Below, piece after piece: positions 32,585-42,018 of a stretch of DNA of 64,000 bases (its first letter is position 1; every line of letters begins with the position of its first letter). This DNA comes from JBBSAT01 sp046351235. Its GTDB lineage: Bacteria; Myxococcota_A; Polyangia; Polyangiales; Sandaracinaceae. The position numbers and the translations under genes are program-made. Location of the stretch: NCBI GenBank assembly GCA_046351235.1, contig JAXLYV010000010.1, positions 1 through 64,000 of the forward strand, in the 5' to 3' direction. The notes under the pieces are model-generated. The model did no database searches. It was given only the letters and a program-made list of their open reading frames with translations, and had not been told where the DNA came from.

Positions 32585-34825
32585 TCAGAAGCCCCAGCGC
32601 GCCCGCAGGTAGGCCTCGACCGAGCCGATCTCGGCGGGCGCGAGCGCGCGCTGGAACACGAGCACTTCGGTGATCTCGCCGTTCGTGCGGCCCGACGGGT
32701 AGCACGAGACGCAGCGGCTCCCGACGAGCACCGGCTGCAGCGACGAGGCGGCGCCGCCGGGGATCGCCGCGCTGCCGGTCGTCACGCCGTCGAGGCGCTG
32801 GCTGAGCGTCACGCCGTCGCTCGCCTGCACGAACACGTGTGGCACGCGCGCGGCGACGGTGACGGGGCTGTCGATGTAGGTCAGCCCGCCCGCGCCCCAG
32901 AGGTGCGCGCGCACGCGGAACGAGTAGCTCATGAGGAGCGTCTCGCCCGTAGGACCGATGTAGAGGTCGGTGCCTACGAGGTCGTCCTCGGCGGTGTCGG
33001 TGAGCGAGGCGACGACGAAGATGGTGTGCAAGCGCGTGTCGAAGAGGCTCGTCTCCGTGCGCACGCCGCCGCCGTCGAAGGTGACCGACGGCAGCGCGGT
33101 GAACGAGCTGCGAGCGCGGTACGTGGGAGCGCCGTCGAACGCGACCAGGGGTGTGCCGCCCGCGCGGTTGGGCCAGGAAGCGAGCGGTGCGCCATCGGCG
33201 AGCGTGGCGAGCTGACCGTCGGCCGCGTCGAGCCACACGACGAGGCCCGTCGTGTCGAAGCCCGGCGGCGTGCAGACACCGCCGGCGCACGTGCCGCGGC
33301 ACGTCTGCCCGCAGCGCCCGCAGCTCACGACGCTCGTCGCGAGATCGGTCTCGCAGCCGGCCGTGGCGTTGCAGTCGCCCCATCCGTAGTCGCAGCCGAG
33401 CGCGCGGCACGCGCCGTCGATGCATGCGCCGCGCACGTGCGGGCCGCAGCTCGTGACGGCTCCCTCGTCGGTCGCGCCGTCGCAGTCCTCGTCGACTCCG
33501 TCGCAGCGCTCGGGGAGCAGCGGATGGCGATCGACGTCGCCATCGTCGCAGTCGCCGCCGCGCCGCACGTAGCCCGTCGGCGGCGAGCACGCGCTCACCG
33601 TGCTCTGCGGCGTGCCGAAGCCGTCGCCGTCGACGTCGCGATAGAAGACGACGCTCGTCACGGCCTCGTCGATGCGGCCATCGCAGTCGTTGTCGCGCCC
33701 GTCGCAGCTCTCGGCGCGGCCGGGGCCGGTGCTCGCGTCGCGATCGTCGCAGTCGCGCACGGGCGCGCCGCACGCGGCGTCGGGCACGCCGTCGAGGTCG
33801 TCGTCCTCGAGATCGCCGGGCGCGATCTCGTAGTCGGACACACCGTCGCAGTCGTCGTCGACACCGTTGCAGAGCTCGGTGGAGAGCGGATTGCGACCGG
33901 CCGCCGCGTCGTCGCAGTCGGTGCCACGCAGCACGTAGCCGCTCGGCGGCACGCACGACGAGAGCGTCGGCGCGCCCGGATCACCGAACGAGTCGCCGTC
34001 TCGATCGACGTACCAGCTCACCTCGCCCGCGCTCTCGTCGACGTTCCCGTCGCAGTCGTTGTCGACTGCGTCGCAGAGCTCGGGCTGCGTCGGGCTGCGC
34101 GCCGGCGTCGAGTCGTCGCAGTCGTCGCCGTAGACGGAGAAGCCGTCGCGCGTGATGCACGCGCTCGTGGGCATCGCGGGATCGCCGCGGCCGTCACGGT
34201 CCGCGTCGACGAAGCCCGGCGCGCTCGCGTCCTCGTCGATCGTACCGTCGCAGTCGTCGTCGAGGCGGTTGCACGCCTCGGTGCCACCCGGATGGGAAGC
34301 GGCGTGCGCGTCGTCGCAGTCGTCGCCGCACGCGGTGCCGTTGCAGCACTCGACGTCCTCGTGCCCGTCGCCGTCGTGATCGCGGGCGCCGTGCGTCGCC
34401 TCGTCGCAGTCCTCGTCGTGCGCGAGCACGTCGCAGCGCTCGGCGTTGCCCGGGTATCGATCGGCGTCGCCGTCGTCACAGTCGTCGCCGAGCGCCTGGC
34501 CGGTCGCGTCCTCGCACGCGAGATCGCCGTGCCCGTCGCCGTCGACGTCGGGCACGCGCGCGCGGCAGGCGCTGTCGCGCTCGGAGCACACGTCGGTCGT
34601 GCAGGCGATCCCGTCGTCGCAGCGCACGGGCGTGCCGCGCACGCAGCGACCTTCGACGCAGCTCTCCGCGCCGTTGCAGAAGAGGCCGTCGCTACAGTCG
34701 CCCTCGCTCGTGCACGGCGCGCCGACGTCGAGCAACGACGTGCCGCCATCGGAAGTCGGGGCCGGGGAGCCACACGCTGCGAGGCCGAGCACGAGCACGA
34801 AGGAAGCGAGTCGAGAGCGACGCAT
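32585..34825 (-). CDS. MopE-like metal-binding-repeat lipoprotein with LamG-like domain
   Basis: 746 residues. Lipoprotein signal ending VLGLAAC, followed by Cys-rich segments (CTSEGDCSDGLFCNGAESC). Six MopE-type motifs follow, each with a GDDCDD... half and a DNDCDG(R/T/N)xDE half, typical of copper- or calcium-binding surface proteins of myxobacteria and methanotrophs. The C-terminal ~230 residues (GLVVWLDAADGQLATLADGA onward) look like a concanavalin/LamG sandwich. Starts at ATG 34825. Stop context TGACGGCGTCGA is shared with two other genes. Confidence 0.88.
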   Translation of the reverse strand: MRRSRLASFVLVLGLAACGSPAPTSDGGTSLLDVGAPCTSEGDCSDGLFCNGAESCVEGRCVRGTPVRCDDGIACTTDVCSERDSACRARVPDVDGDGHGDLACEDATGQALGDDCDDGDADRYPGNAERCDVLAHDEDCDEATHGARDHDGDGHEDVECCNGTACGDDCDDAHAASHPGGTEACNRLDDDCDGTIDEDASAPGFVDADRDGRGDPAMPTSACITRDGFSVYGDDCDDSTPARSPTQPELCDAVDNDCDGNVDESAGEVSWYVDRDGDSFGDPGAPTLSSCVPPSGYVLRGTDCDDAAAGRNPLSTELCNGVDDDCDGVSDYEIAPGDLEDDDLDGVPDAACGAPVRDCDDRDASTGPGRAESCDGRDNDCDGRIDEAVTSVVFYRDVDGDGFGTPQSTVSACSPPTGYVRRGGDCDDGDVDRHPLLPERCDGVDEDCDGATDEGAVTSCGPHVRGACIDGACRALGCDYGWGDCNATAGCETDLATSVVSCGRCGQTCRGTCAGGVCTPPGFDTTGLVVWLDAADGQLATLADGAPLASWPNRAGGTPLVAFDGAPTYRARSSFTALPSVTFDGGGVRTETSLFDTRLHTIFVVASLTDTAEDDLVGTDLYIGPTGETLLMSYSFRVRAHLWGAGGLTYIDSPVTVAARVPHVFVQASDGVTLSQRLDGVTTGSAAIPGGAASSLQPVLVGSRCVSCYPSGRTNGEITEVLVFQRALAPAEIGSVEAYLRARWGF

Positions 34826-34833
34826 CGCGCGCG

Positions 34834-34839
34834 ATGATA
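34834..34839 (-). promoter_or_regulatory. -10 hexamer of the MopE-like gene
   Basis: TATCAT on the minus strand ends 8 nt before the ATG at 34825; no Shine-Dalgarno. Confidence 0.45.
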
Positions 34840-34966
34840 GACGAGAGATTCGCGGCGCGAGGGGGACCGAAGGCGTGGTCTCGTGCTGCAAATGTGCCAC
34901 GCACGGAAGAATTCGTTTCGACCGGCCGAGGCCGCTCCCCGCGAGCGCGAGCCCTCCTCGCTTTGC

Positions 34967-35926
34967 TCAGCGATCGACCGTGTAGAGGCGGAGGCCACCC
35001 TCGAGGGTGCGCGCCGTGTAATAGACGTGCGCGCCGTCGGCAGCCACGCCGACGCCGCCTTCGACGTGCGGCACGCGCACGCGACGACCCGAGCCGTCGA
35101 GCGCGATCTCGACGAGCGCACCTCCGTCGAGCGCGAAGAGCGAGCCCTCGTGCACCGCGAAGGCGAGCCCATCCGAGTGGGTCAGCCGCTCGGGCGTGCC
35201 GCCCTCTTTCGGCACGGCCATCACGGCGAAGCCGCCCGCGTCGTCGCCGAACGTGTCGATGTAGAACACGCGCGTGTCGTCGAGCGCGATCGTGAACGGA
35301 CAGAACGTGCTCTCGGCGATCGGCGTGGGCCGCCCTCCCGCGCGGGGCACGCTCCAGACGCCGCCCGCGGCGCGGCACGTGGTGGCGAAGAGCGTGTCCT
35401 CGTCGAGCGCGATCCCGAGGATGCCGGCGCAGTCGGTGAGGACGCGCTCGCTGCCCGTCGCGACGTCGACCTCGAGCAGATCGATGCGCCCCTCGCGCGA
35501 GGACTGTCGCCCGAAATAGACGTGCCCGTCGGCGACCGTCATCCCCACCGGGCCGACGTCTCCCTGCGCGACGAGGTGCGCGGGGACGTCGGTGCGCGCG
35601 CCGACGACCGAGAGGCCCCCACTGCGCACTTCGAGCCAGTAGAAGGCGCCGCCCTCGCTCGCGACCCACGGATAGACGTAGGGATCCGCGGTGGCGAGCG
35701 AGCGCATCGCGCTGCGCTGCGGGCCGAGCGCGACGAGGCGTGCGGCGCGCGCTTCGCGGTCCAGGAAGAACGCGTGTGCGCCGTCGACGGCGAGGAACGA
35801 CGACGCGCCCGTGCCGCCCGAGCCACCCACGGTGACGACCGAGCCGTCGCCCTCGCCGCGCGTGTGCGCGAGGGCGCAGCCGGAAGTGAGCCCGAGAGCG
35901 AGAGCGAGAGCCGTCCGCGTGCGCAT
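34967..35926 (-). CDS. Beta-propeller lipoprotein
   Basis: 319 residues. Signal peptide (TRTALALALGLTSGC) followed by about seven short repeats with alternating strands and a VYFGR/FYIDTFG/VYYTAR aromatic pattern, consistent with a six- or seven-bladed propeller like many myxobacterial lipoproteins. No catalytic residues identified. The ATG at 35926 starts the signal peptide; an upstream ATG (35953) would add nine residues. Confidence 0.75.
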   Translation of the reverse strand: MRTRTALALALGLTSGCALAHTRGEGDGSVVTVGGSGGTGASSFLAVDGAHAFFLDREARAARLVALGPQRSAMRSLATADPYVYPWVASEGGAFYWLEVRSGGLSVVGARTDVPAHLVAQGDVGPVGMTVADGHVYFGRQSSREGRIDLLEVDVATGSERVLTDCAGILGIALDEDTLFATTCRAAGGVWSVPRAGGRPTPIAESTFCPFTIALDDTRVFYIDTFGDDAGGFAVMAVPKEGGTPERLTHSDGLAFAVHEGSLFALDGGALVEIALDGSGRRVRVPHVEGGVGVAADGAHVYYTARTLEGGLRLYTVDR

Positions 35927-36016
35927 GGCCCTCGCTACCACGCACGCGCGCACCGAGGGCCGTGCGGGCTCGCCGAATAATCGCGTTTAACGCCTGCCGT
36001 GGCTGCGGCGCGGCCG

Positions 36017-36637
36017 CTACCTGGCCACGCCGAGCTCGTCGCAGATCTCCTCGTCGTCGAAGAGCGTGTCCTCGCGCATGCGCCGCGCTTCGTCGGCCTC
36101 TTGCTCGGCCGGCGTGCCGACGAAGACGGTTCCGCAGGAGTACGTGGCGGCCGGGCCCATCGACGAGAACGGATGCTGCGTGGGCGCGAGGCTTCCGTCC
36201 GGCAAGCGCGCGACGTAGGTCACGTACATCGTGTCGCGCTCGCGCGAAGGAAAGGAGCCGGTGCGCACGCGCCCCGTGTCGGGCACGTCGACGACGTACA
36301 CGCCCGAAGGCTCGGCCACGAGCGGTGGGTCGCGGTCGTCGAAGCGCACGACGACGCGGCCGTGGACGTTCGGCGAGACGTGGAGCTCGATCGTCGGCGC
36401 GCTGTGCCGAGCGATCCACGCGGTGCCGAGATCGTCGAACACCACGAAGAAGGTCACGAAGAGGCCCGCCGCGACGCCGAGCACGAGCCCGCCGGGCACC
36501 GCGAGGGGGCGCCAGCGACTCCCTCTCGTCACGCGCCACGCGAGCGCCGCGAGCACCAGGCCCGGCAGCGCCACCATGACCACGAAGAGAATGCCGAGCA
36601 GGAGCGCGAGCCCGCCCAACCCATCGCCTCCGCTCAT
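36017..36637 (-). CDS. Two-helix membrane protein with periplasmic domain
   Basis: 206 residues. Two transmembrane helices in the first 65 residues (LALLLGILFVVMVALPGLVL and AVPGGLVLGVAAGLFVTFFV), then a beta-rich extracytoplasmic domain and an acidic C-terminal tail (EEICDELGVAR). The ATG at 36637 has a GGAAGAGG Shine-Dalgarno. Located 106 bp after the hydrolase gene; possibly the third gene of that unit. Function unknown. Confidence 0.72.
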   Translation of the reverse strand: MSGGDGLGGLALLLGILFVVMVALPGLVLAALAWRVTRGSRWRPLAVPGGLVLGVAAGLFVTFFVVFDDLGTAWIARHSAPTIELHVSPNVHGRVVVRFDDRDPPLVAEPSGVYVVDVPDTGRVRTGSFPSRERDTMYVTYVARLPDGSLAPTQHPFSSMGPAATYSCGTVFVGTPAEQEADEARRMREDTLFDDEEICDELGVAR

Positions 36638-36743
36638 CGCTCTACCTCTTCCCTTCTCTGCGCGGCGCGCACACCGCTCCCCGAGCGCACACCCGTAGCC
36701 CCCCTCGTCGCCTGCGTCGAACGCCGCGCACCGATGGCGTGCG

Positions 36744-37847
36744 TCAACGCCCGCGCTCCGCCTCGTAGGCATCGCGACGCGCGAGGAAGAAGCGCGTGAG
36801 CTCGGCGCGGACCTCGGTGCTCCGTTCGAGGAGCATGAAGTGCGTCGCCTCGAGCTCCACGTAGTGCACGCGCGTCGGGTGCGCGTCGCGGTAGCCGCGC
36901 GCGAGCCTCGCCGGCATCATCCCGTCGCGCGCGCCCTGCACGATCAGGGTCGGGACCTCCGGATCGTCCGCGCGCGGATCGGCGCCCGAGAGCAGCACGA
37001 GCGCGTCGATCTCGCGAGACAGCCGCGGCGCGAGACGGCTCGCACCGATCGCGCCACCCGAGAGCCCGGCGAGGATCGTCACGTCACCGCGACGAGCCCA
37101 ACCGATCGCCGCGCGTGCGATGCGCTCGCCGTGCGAGCGCGACCACACGGAGGCGAAGCCCGTGGAAGGGCAGACGGTGCGCAGGCCCGCCGCGCGCGCC
37201 GCGACCGCGACCTGCCAGCAGAGGACGAACAGATTGCCGCCCGTGCCGTGGAGGAAGACGACGCTCCCGCGCGCCTCCGTGTCGGGCTCGACGACGAACG
37301 CGGCGAACGCGTCGCCGCGATCTCCGACCAGCGCCGTCGTGAGCACGTGGCTTCCCATGCGATGCCCGAGCTCGATCTCCATCGCGTCGTACGCCGGCAC
37401 GAGGAGCGGCGCGAGGGTCGGGAATTCCTCCGCGGACGCGACCCCCGAGAGCAGGCGCGCGCCGACGATCGTCGCGTCGCGCTCCTCGAAGAGACGATCG
37501 AGCCAGGGCGCCTCGTCCCCGTGCGGCAGCACGAGCAGGCGCGCGTCGGGCGAGACACCCCCCGCGACGAGGCGGAGCACCGCGACGATCACGACCGCGA
37601 GCGCGCCCGTACGCGTGGGCCCCCACGCGCGCCGCCGGCGCCACGGCGCGCTCACGAGCCCGACGGCGAGCGTCGCCGTCGAGAGCCACCACGCCCAGCC
37701 CCAGGCGGAGAGAGCGTCGAGCGCCACGACGGTGAGCACCACCGGCACGAGCAGGAACGCTCCGAAGAGCGCCCAGACGGGCCGAGGCAGGTCGTCTTCG
37801 GGCGAGGGGGCCGGGCGTGGGTGGGCCACGTCTCTCACCGCGCTCAC
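36744..37847 (-). CDS. Membrane-anchored alpha/beta hydrolase
   Basis: 367 residues. About three N-terminal transmembrane helices (ALFGAFLLVPVVLTVVALDA; WWLSTATLAVGLVSA; ALAVVIVAVLRLVAGG) precede a serine hydrolase domain with oxyanion HGTGGN, nucleophile GLSGGAIG, and an acid/His pair in IVQGARDGMM and ATHFML. The GTG start at 37847 overlaps the previous gene's stop (GTGA). Esterase or lipase-like activity at the membrane is predicted; the substrate is unknown. Confidence 0.82.
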   Translation of the reverse strand: MSAVRDVAHPRPAPSPEDDLPRPVWALFGAFLLVPVVLTVVALDALSAWGWAWWLSTATLAVGLVSAPWRRRRAWGPTRTGALAVVIVAVLRLVAGGVSPDARLLVLPHGDEAPWLDRLFEERDATIVGARLLSGVASAEEFPTLAPLLVPAYDAMEIELGHRMGSHVLTTALVGDRGDAFAAFVVEPDTEARGSVVFLHGTGGNLFVLCWQVAVAARAAGLRTVCPSTGFASVWSRSHGERIARAAIGWARRGDVTILAGLSGGAIGASRLAPRLSREIDALVLLSGADPRADDPEVPTLIVQGARDGMMPARLARGYRDAHPTRVHYVELEATHFMLLERSTEVRAELTRFFLARRDAYEAERGR

Positions 37848-38425
37848 ACCCTCGACGCCACCTGCTCGACGAGCGCGCGGCCGCGCTCCCACGACCTGCC
37901 GCGCAGTGTGATCGACCAGCGCGCGCCGTCCCATTCGAACGTCTCGAGCTCGGGCGTGGCGAGGAGCGCGCGGCGCACGTCGGCATCGAGGATCGCGCTC
38001 ACGGCGGCCGCGCTCGCCCCGTGCACCTCGAACGCAGCATCGAACGGGCCATCCCCGCTCGCGCGCAGCTCGCCCGCCGCGCTCGTCGCGAGACCTCGAC
38101 GTCGCGCGTGGACGCCACCGCTCGTCGGCCCTCGCACCGGACGAGCCCAGATCGTCGTCGTGATCGCGCCCCGGTAGGGCAGCGCGTGCACGGCGAGCGC
38201 GCCGCCGCGCCAGTCGAACGACACGGCGCTCGGGTACGCACGCGCGAGCGCGGGCGGAAGCGCGCTCGTCTGGGTGCGCACGAGGCCTCGCCGCTCGGCC
38301 CAGGTCTCGATCTCCGCTCGCGCGTCACCCGTGCGGCCCAGCGAGAACCGCAGCGTCAGCACGGGGATCGTGACGAGCACGATCATGAGCGCGCTCACGA
38401 GCGCCGTCGCAGTCCAATCGCTCAC
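37844..38425 (-). CDS. Single-pass membrane protein, unknown
   Basis: 193 residues from the GTG at 38425, chosen because GGAG lies 7 nt upstream. One N-terminal transmembrane helix (ATALVSALMIVLVTIPVLTL) and a soluble, mixed alpha/beta domain (SAVSFDWRGGALAVHALPYR). Translationally coupled to the downstream hydrolase. No family recognised. Confidence 0.7.
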   Translation of the reverse strand: MSDWTATALVSALMIVLVTIPVLTLRFSLGRTGDARAEIETWAERRGLVRTQTSALPPALARAYPSAVSFDWRGGALAVHALPYRGAITTTIWARPVRGPTSGGVHARRRGLATSAAGELRASGDGPFDAAFEVHGASAAAVSAILDADVRRALLATPELETFEWDGARWSITLRGRSWERGRALVEQVASRV

Positions 38426-38633
38426 ATGCACACTCCACGTCGGATCGAGCCGCGCCCGGCGACGGGCCCGCAGTATGGGCTCCGGACGGTCGGCCGCCAG
38501 CCCGTGGGCGTCGCCGAGCGGACGTGACCGCCGATCGCGGGCACGGCGCCTCGTCCGCCTGGCAGGGGGCCGGTGATCGGATGCGTCGATGACGCGACCA
38601 TTGCTTCGAGCGCTCGGCGCGCTCGGCGTGGGC

Positions 38634-39719
38634 TCACTCCGCGCAGAGCCTCGGCGCGGTGCACACGCCCTCGGTGCAGCGCCCTCCCTCGCACGCGCCG
38701 TCGTAGGCGCACGGCTCACCGACGCGACGGAGCCGCATGCAGGCTCCGACGCCGCTCGCCTCGCGCGCGCAGCTCACGGGGTACGCGCAGCGATCGATGC
38801 ACGTCTCGCCTTCGCTCGGGAACGGCGCGCAGCGTCCATCGGGTGCCGTGGCGGTCGCGTCGCATCGCTGACCCGTGGGACAGTCCTCGGGACCGAAGGG
38901 AGCGTACTCGCAGGTGCCGTCGGTGCGCGGCCGGCGGCAGACGCGGCCCAGGCCGCCCGTGCCGCAGACGAGCCCGGGCGCGCAGCCGCCGATCCCACAC
39001 GCTTCGCCCTCTCCGCGAACGGGCGCGCCGCAGGTGCCGCGCGTCGCGCCAGGCGCCTCCGGCACACAGACGAGCGCTCCGAAGCACTCGTCGTGCGCCG
39101 TGCCGCACGTCTCGCCGCGCTGGCGGCTCGGCGCGCACGTACCCTCGCTCGCGCCGTCCGGCACGGCGCAGTAGCTCCGTGACGCGCACATCCGCGTGCG
39201 ATCCGAAGTCGTACGGAGACAGGCCTCGCCATCCTGCGGGAACGAGCGACACACGCCCCTCGGGCACGTCGCGCCAGGCTCGGTGACGCAGCGGGCGGTG
39301 CTCACGCACTGCGCGTCGATGTCACATGGCTCGCCGACGGCCAGGCGTCCCTCGAACACCGCGTCGCACGGATCGACGCCGAGGCCGAAGCAGTCCCCGG
39401 TCGCGATCTCGTCGAGGCACGCGGCCACGCGCTCGCGGTGGTACACGACGCTCCCCTCGTGCACGGCGGTGGCCCGCGTTCCGACGTCGCTTTCGGCCAC
39501 GCGCGCCTCGAGCTGTGTCGGGCAGTCGCCGAGCGTCGCGCCGAGCTGCGTCTCGAGCCACCACTCGTTGCCGCACCGGGCCACGCGCGTGCACCAAGCC
39601 TCGGCGTACTCGGACGTGAAGTCGTCGAGCTCCGTGCTCCGCGTGTGCGACGCCGCGCAGCCCGTGCACGACGCGATGAACAACGCCGCCATCCATCGAC
39701 CCACGAACGCACCCTCCAT
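38634..39719 (-). CDS. Cysteine-rich (Dickkopf-like) lipoprotein
   Basis: 361 residues from ATG 39719 (353 if the ATG at 39692 is used). The signal region (ALFIASCTGC) provides a lipidation cysteine. More than 30 cysteines follow in repeating C-x(5-7)-C blocks such as GEPCDIDAQCVSTARCV, GETCGTAHDECFGALVC and GEACGIGGCAPGLVC. Myxobacterial proteins of this kind are annotated with Dickkopf N-terminal-like cysteine-rich domains; function is unknown, likely a disulfide-stabilised surface protein. Confidence 0.8.
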   Translation of the reverse strand: MEGAFVGRWMAALFIASCTGCAASHTRSTELDDFTSEYAEAWCTRVARCGNEWWLETQLGATLGDCPTQLEARVAESDVGTRATAVHEGSVVYHRERVAACLDEIATGDCFGLGVDPCDAVFEGRLAVGEPCDIDAQCVSTARCVTEPGATCPRGVCRSFPQDGEACLRTTSDRTRMCASRSYCAVPDGASEGTCAPSRQRGETCGTAHDECFGALVCVPEAPGATRGTCGAPVRGEGEACGIGGCAPGLVCGTGGLGRVCRRPRTDGTCEYAPFGPEDCPTGQRCDATATAPDGRCAPFPSEGETCIDRCAYPVSCAREASGVGACMRLRRVGEPCAYDGACEGGRCTEGVCTAPRLCAE

Positions 39720-39950
39720 CCCAGCTCGCGCGTCGTCAACGGGCGCGCCGGGCGGGCGCATTCCTCGCGCGCTCACCACGGCGCGTACCGAGCGTGATCG
39801 ACATGCGGTCGCCGCCGTCTCCGCCGTGCGAGCCTTGGGACGAGCGTGACGCGGTCGGAGAACGAGTGCACGAGCTGCGAGTCGCCGGGTCGAGGCCGTA
39901 CGCGACACCCAGCGCGCGAGAAACGCCCGCGTCGGTGGAGTGGACGACCG

Positions 39951-39976
39951 GGCGCCTAGGGCTCGATCGAGGCGCC
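39951..39976 (-). terminator. Hairpin after the VOC gene
   Basis: GGCGCCT and AGGCGCC form a 7-bp stem around a 12-nt loop just past the minus-strand stop at 39983. No T-tract. Confidence 0.3.
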
Positions 39977-39982
39977 GTCCGA

Positions 39983-40621
39983 TCAGTCGGCGTCGAGCTC
40001 GTCTCGGTACTGCGCGGGGTCGATGCCGTGCGCGCGGAGCGGCTCGATCAAGCGCTTGCGGTTGGGCCGCGCCTGCGCGCTGATGAACGAGCGGATGGCG
40101 AGCTCGCGGTCGACGCGCCCCGTGGGGCCGGCGCGGCGCTCGGCCTCGCGGACGATCTTCCAGCGCGCGAGGGCGCGGAACAGCGCCGGGACGGACTTCA
40201 GGAGCGACTGGAGCAGCGACTCGGCGTCGGGATCCCAGCCTCGCTCGACCGGGAGCTGCGGCTCGAAGCCGTACTCGTCCTCGCTCAGCGTGCGCCACAG
40301 CGTCAGCCCGTTCCCGTCCGCGTCGCGATGGCTCGCCTCGAGCGTGAGCTGCTCGGTGCGTGCGGTGGGATACACGCACGCGGCGCCCGCCTCGGCGAGG
40401 CGCTGGGAGGCTGCGCCCACGTCCGTCACCTGGATGCGGAGCGAGGCGGGCCGGTCGTGGGTCGTCGTCTCGACGAGCCGGACGAGCAGAGAGCCGCCGT
40501 CCACGTCCGCCCATCCTTCGGCCCCGGCGCGCAGCGGGAACCCCAGGACGTCGCGATAGAGGGGCAGCGCGTGGGAGAGACTCCGCACCGGAACGACGAC
40601 GTGACTGATCCCGAGGAACAT
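39983..40621 (-). CDS. VOC-family protein fused to a PCP-reductase-like domain
   Basis: 212 residues. Residues 1-115 are a glyoxalase/bleomycin-resistance (VOC) fold: ISHVVVPVRSLSHALPLYRDVLGF at the start and THDRPASLRIQVTDVGAASQRL in the middle. Residues ~128-205 (WDPDAESLLQSLLKSVPAL, then REAERRAGPTGRVDRE) resemble the small PCP_red domain first described at the C-terminus of light-independent protochlorophyllide reductase subunit B. This pairing is uncommon. Metal ligands of the VOC half are only partly clear (His7, Glu52). TACGCT lies 6 nt before the ATG. Confidence 0.75.
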   Translation of the reverse strand: MFLGISHVVVPVRSLSHALPLYRDVLGFPLRAGAEGWADVDGGSLLVRLVETTTHDRPASLRIQVTDVGAASQRLAEAGAACVYPTARTEQLTLEASHRDADGNGLTLWRTLSEDEYGFEPQLPVERGWDPDAESLLQSLLKSVPALFRALARWKIVREAERRAGPTGRVDRELAIRSFISAQARPNRKRLIEPLRAHGIDPAQYRDELDAD

Positions 40622-40627
40622 GGGCGC

Positions 40628-40633
40628 AGCGTA
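40628..40633 (-). promoter_or_regulatory. -10 hexamer of the VOC gene
   Basis: TACGCT on the minus strand ends 6 nt before the ATG at 40621; no Shine-Dalgarno. Confidence 0.45.
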
Positions 40634-40829
40634 TCGTGGGTGGAGGCGATTGCGCGCAGGAGCGCGATCGTCGCGGTGCAGGCCTCCTTGTGCTGGCAGA
40701 GCGACGAGCTCCGCGGCGATGCGGGTCGCGCTCCGACCCGGCGCGCACGCGCGTTCGGTGACGGGGATCGACGGAAAAACCGGTCGAGCGCGCCGGCCAT
40801 CGTGTGACGAGCACGCGCTCGAAGCGCGC

Positions 40830-41609
40830 TCAGACGCGCGCGGGCTTGCGGATCGCCGTGCGTGGATCCGGGAAGAGCGTCCCGTCGGTCGCGAACGCGG
40901 TGGTGGTCACGGGGCTCTTGCGCTGGAACGTGCCCCCGAGCTCCTCGAGCAGCGGCGCGAGCTCGGGGAACGGGCGCGGCATTCCGGCCATCCACGTCGC
41001 GGTGCCGGTCGCGCGCACGTACTCGAGCCGATAGGTCGTGTAGAGGCCGCGCGTCCAGCGGAGGGGAGGCGGCAGGCGCCGCGCCTCGCGCAGCACCAGA
41101 CGCTCGATCTGCGCTCGAATCCGCTCGAGCGCGGCCGGGTCTGCGGAGGCGCGCGCCGGAGCGCTCGCCGACAGCCAGCGGGCCACCTTCTCGGCCGCGC
41201 GCGCCGTCGGCGCACCTCCGCGACCGCGTGCGCCGAGAAGCCTCGCGCGCTCGGCGCTCGATGCGCCGCCCTCGGCGTCATCGAGATCCGGCACGCCCGT
41301 CTTGCTCGCCGCCCACGAAGCGACGAAGCTCGCCACGCTCGGGAACGCGCGCGGCGCCTCACCGTGGGCACCGAAGACGACGACCCACGCGTGCGCGTCG
41401 AGCCCCTCGAGCAGCGCGAGGACGTCCCCGCAGGGAACCGATGCAAACGGTGTCAGGAGCCGCGCCGCAGCCGGCGTGAGCTCGACGAGCCCGGTGAGCT
41501 TCGGCGCGCCGAAGCGGACGAAGCCGACCTTCGTGCCGGCGGCCGTGGCCCGAGCGACGAGATCACCGAGGCGAGGATCGGGCTTCGCGGAGGCACGTCG
41601 CCGAGGCAT
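40830..41609 (-). CDS. Hypothetical protein
   Basis: 259 residues from ATG 41609 (PRRRASAKPDPRLGDLVARA). Mixed alpha/beta, basic, no signal peptide or membrane helix; family not recognised. The promoter plus first ~60 bp of this gene are repeated, decayed, at 45205-45315. A TATCGT hexamer lies 6 nt before the ATG. Confidence 0.68.
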   Translation of the reverse strand: MPRRRASAKPDPRLGDLVARATAAGTKVGFVRFGAPKLTGLVELTPAAARLLTPFASVPCGDVLALLEGLDAHAWVVVFGAHGEAPRAFPSVASFVASWAASKTGVPDLDDAEGGASSAERARLLGARGRGGAPTARAAEKVARWLSASAPARASADPAALERIRAQIERLVLREARRLPPPLRWTRGLYTTYRLEYVRATGTATWMAGMPRPFPELAPLLEELGGTFQRKSPVTTTAFATDGTLFPDPRTAIRKPARV

Positions 41610-42018
41610 GGGCTCACGATACGTCCGCGCGCGGCCGGTGCGCGAGAGATTCGCGTGGATCGCCGCACGGTGCGCGACGCCCATGCGATGCGCAGGACGA
41701 CCGCTCCCTCGACTGGGTCGACACGCAGCGCCGCAGGCTCTTCGTGTCGGCGCGCTTCACTGGACCGACGTGCACGTGAACGAGGAGCGTCAGTGCAGGG
41801 TGCCGAGGCCGTCGATCACGAGGATCCCGGAGCACGCACCGACGCCGGGGCCGAGGCCGATCCGCACTCGTGCAGGTCGCTGCACGGCGTGGCGCTCTGG
41901 ACACTCGCGCGGTGCCGCGGCGGCCCGCCGGATCGTGATTCCACGGCACGGTCTCGCGATTCGTCGCGAAAAAAGGCGCGCCCGAAATACGGCACGCTTG
42001 GTGCTCGTTCGGGCCGTC
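41610..42018. other. Intergenic region, 409 bp
   Basis: Apart from the -10 hexamer of the minus-strand gene at its left edge, nothing is recognised. The kinase frame is open across it, but the translation is Arg/Pro-rich and lacks any kinase-like sequence. A minus-strand frame ending near 41790 reads IGLGPGVGACSGILVIDG; too short to call. Possibly decayed coding DNA. Confidence 0.45.
41616..41621 (-). promoter_or_regulatory. -10 hexamer of the 41609 gene
   Basis: TATCGT on the minus strand ends 6 nt before the ATG at 41609; no Shine-Dalgarno. The same spot reads TTTCGT in the decayed copy at 45205-45315. Confidence 0.45.

Noticed and set aside
38426..38633. Small gene between the membrane protein and the Cys-rich lipoprotein
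   Set aside because: Frames present are Arg-rich with no Shine-Dalgarno or family match; treated as spacer.
41302..42018. Kinase frame continues 239 codons upstream of 42019
   Set aside because: The upstream translation has no recognisable domain and overlaps an opposite-strand gene; the kinase begins cleanly at 42019 (or 42001).
41790..42018. Possible minus-strand gene end (IGLGPGVGACSGILVIDG)
   Set aside because: No start, no domain, and too short to distinguish from chance.
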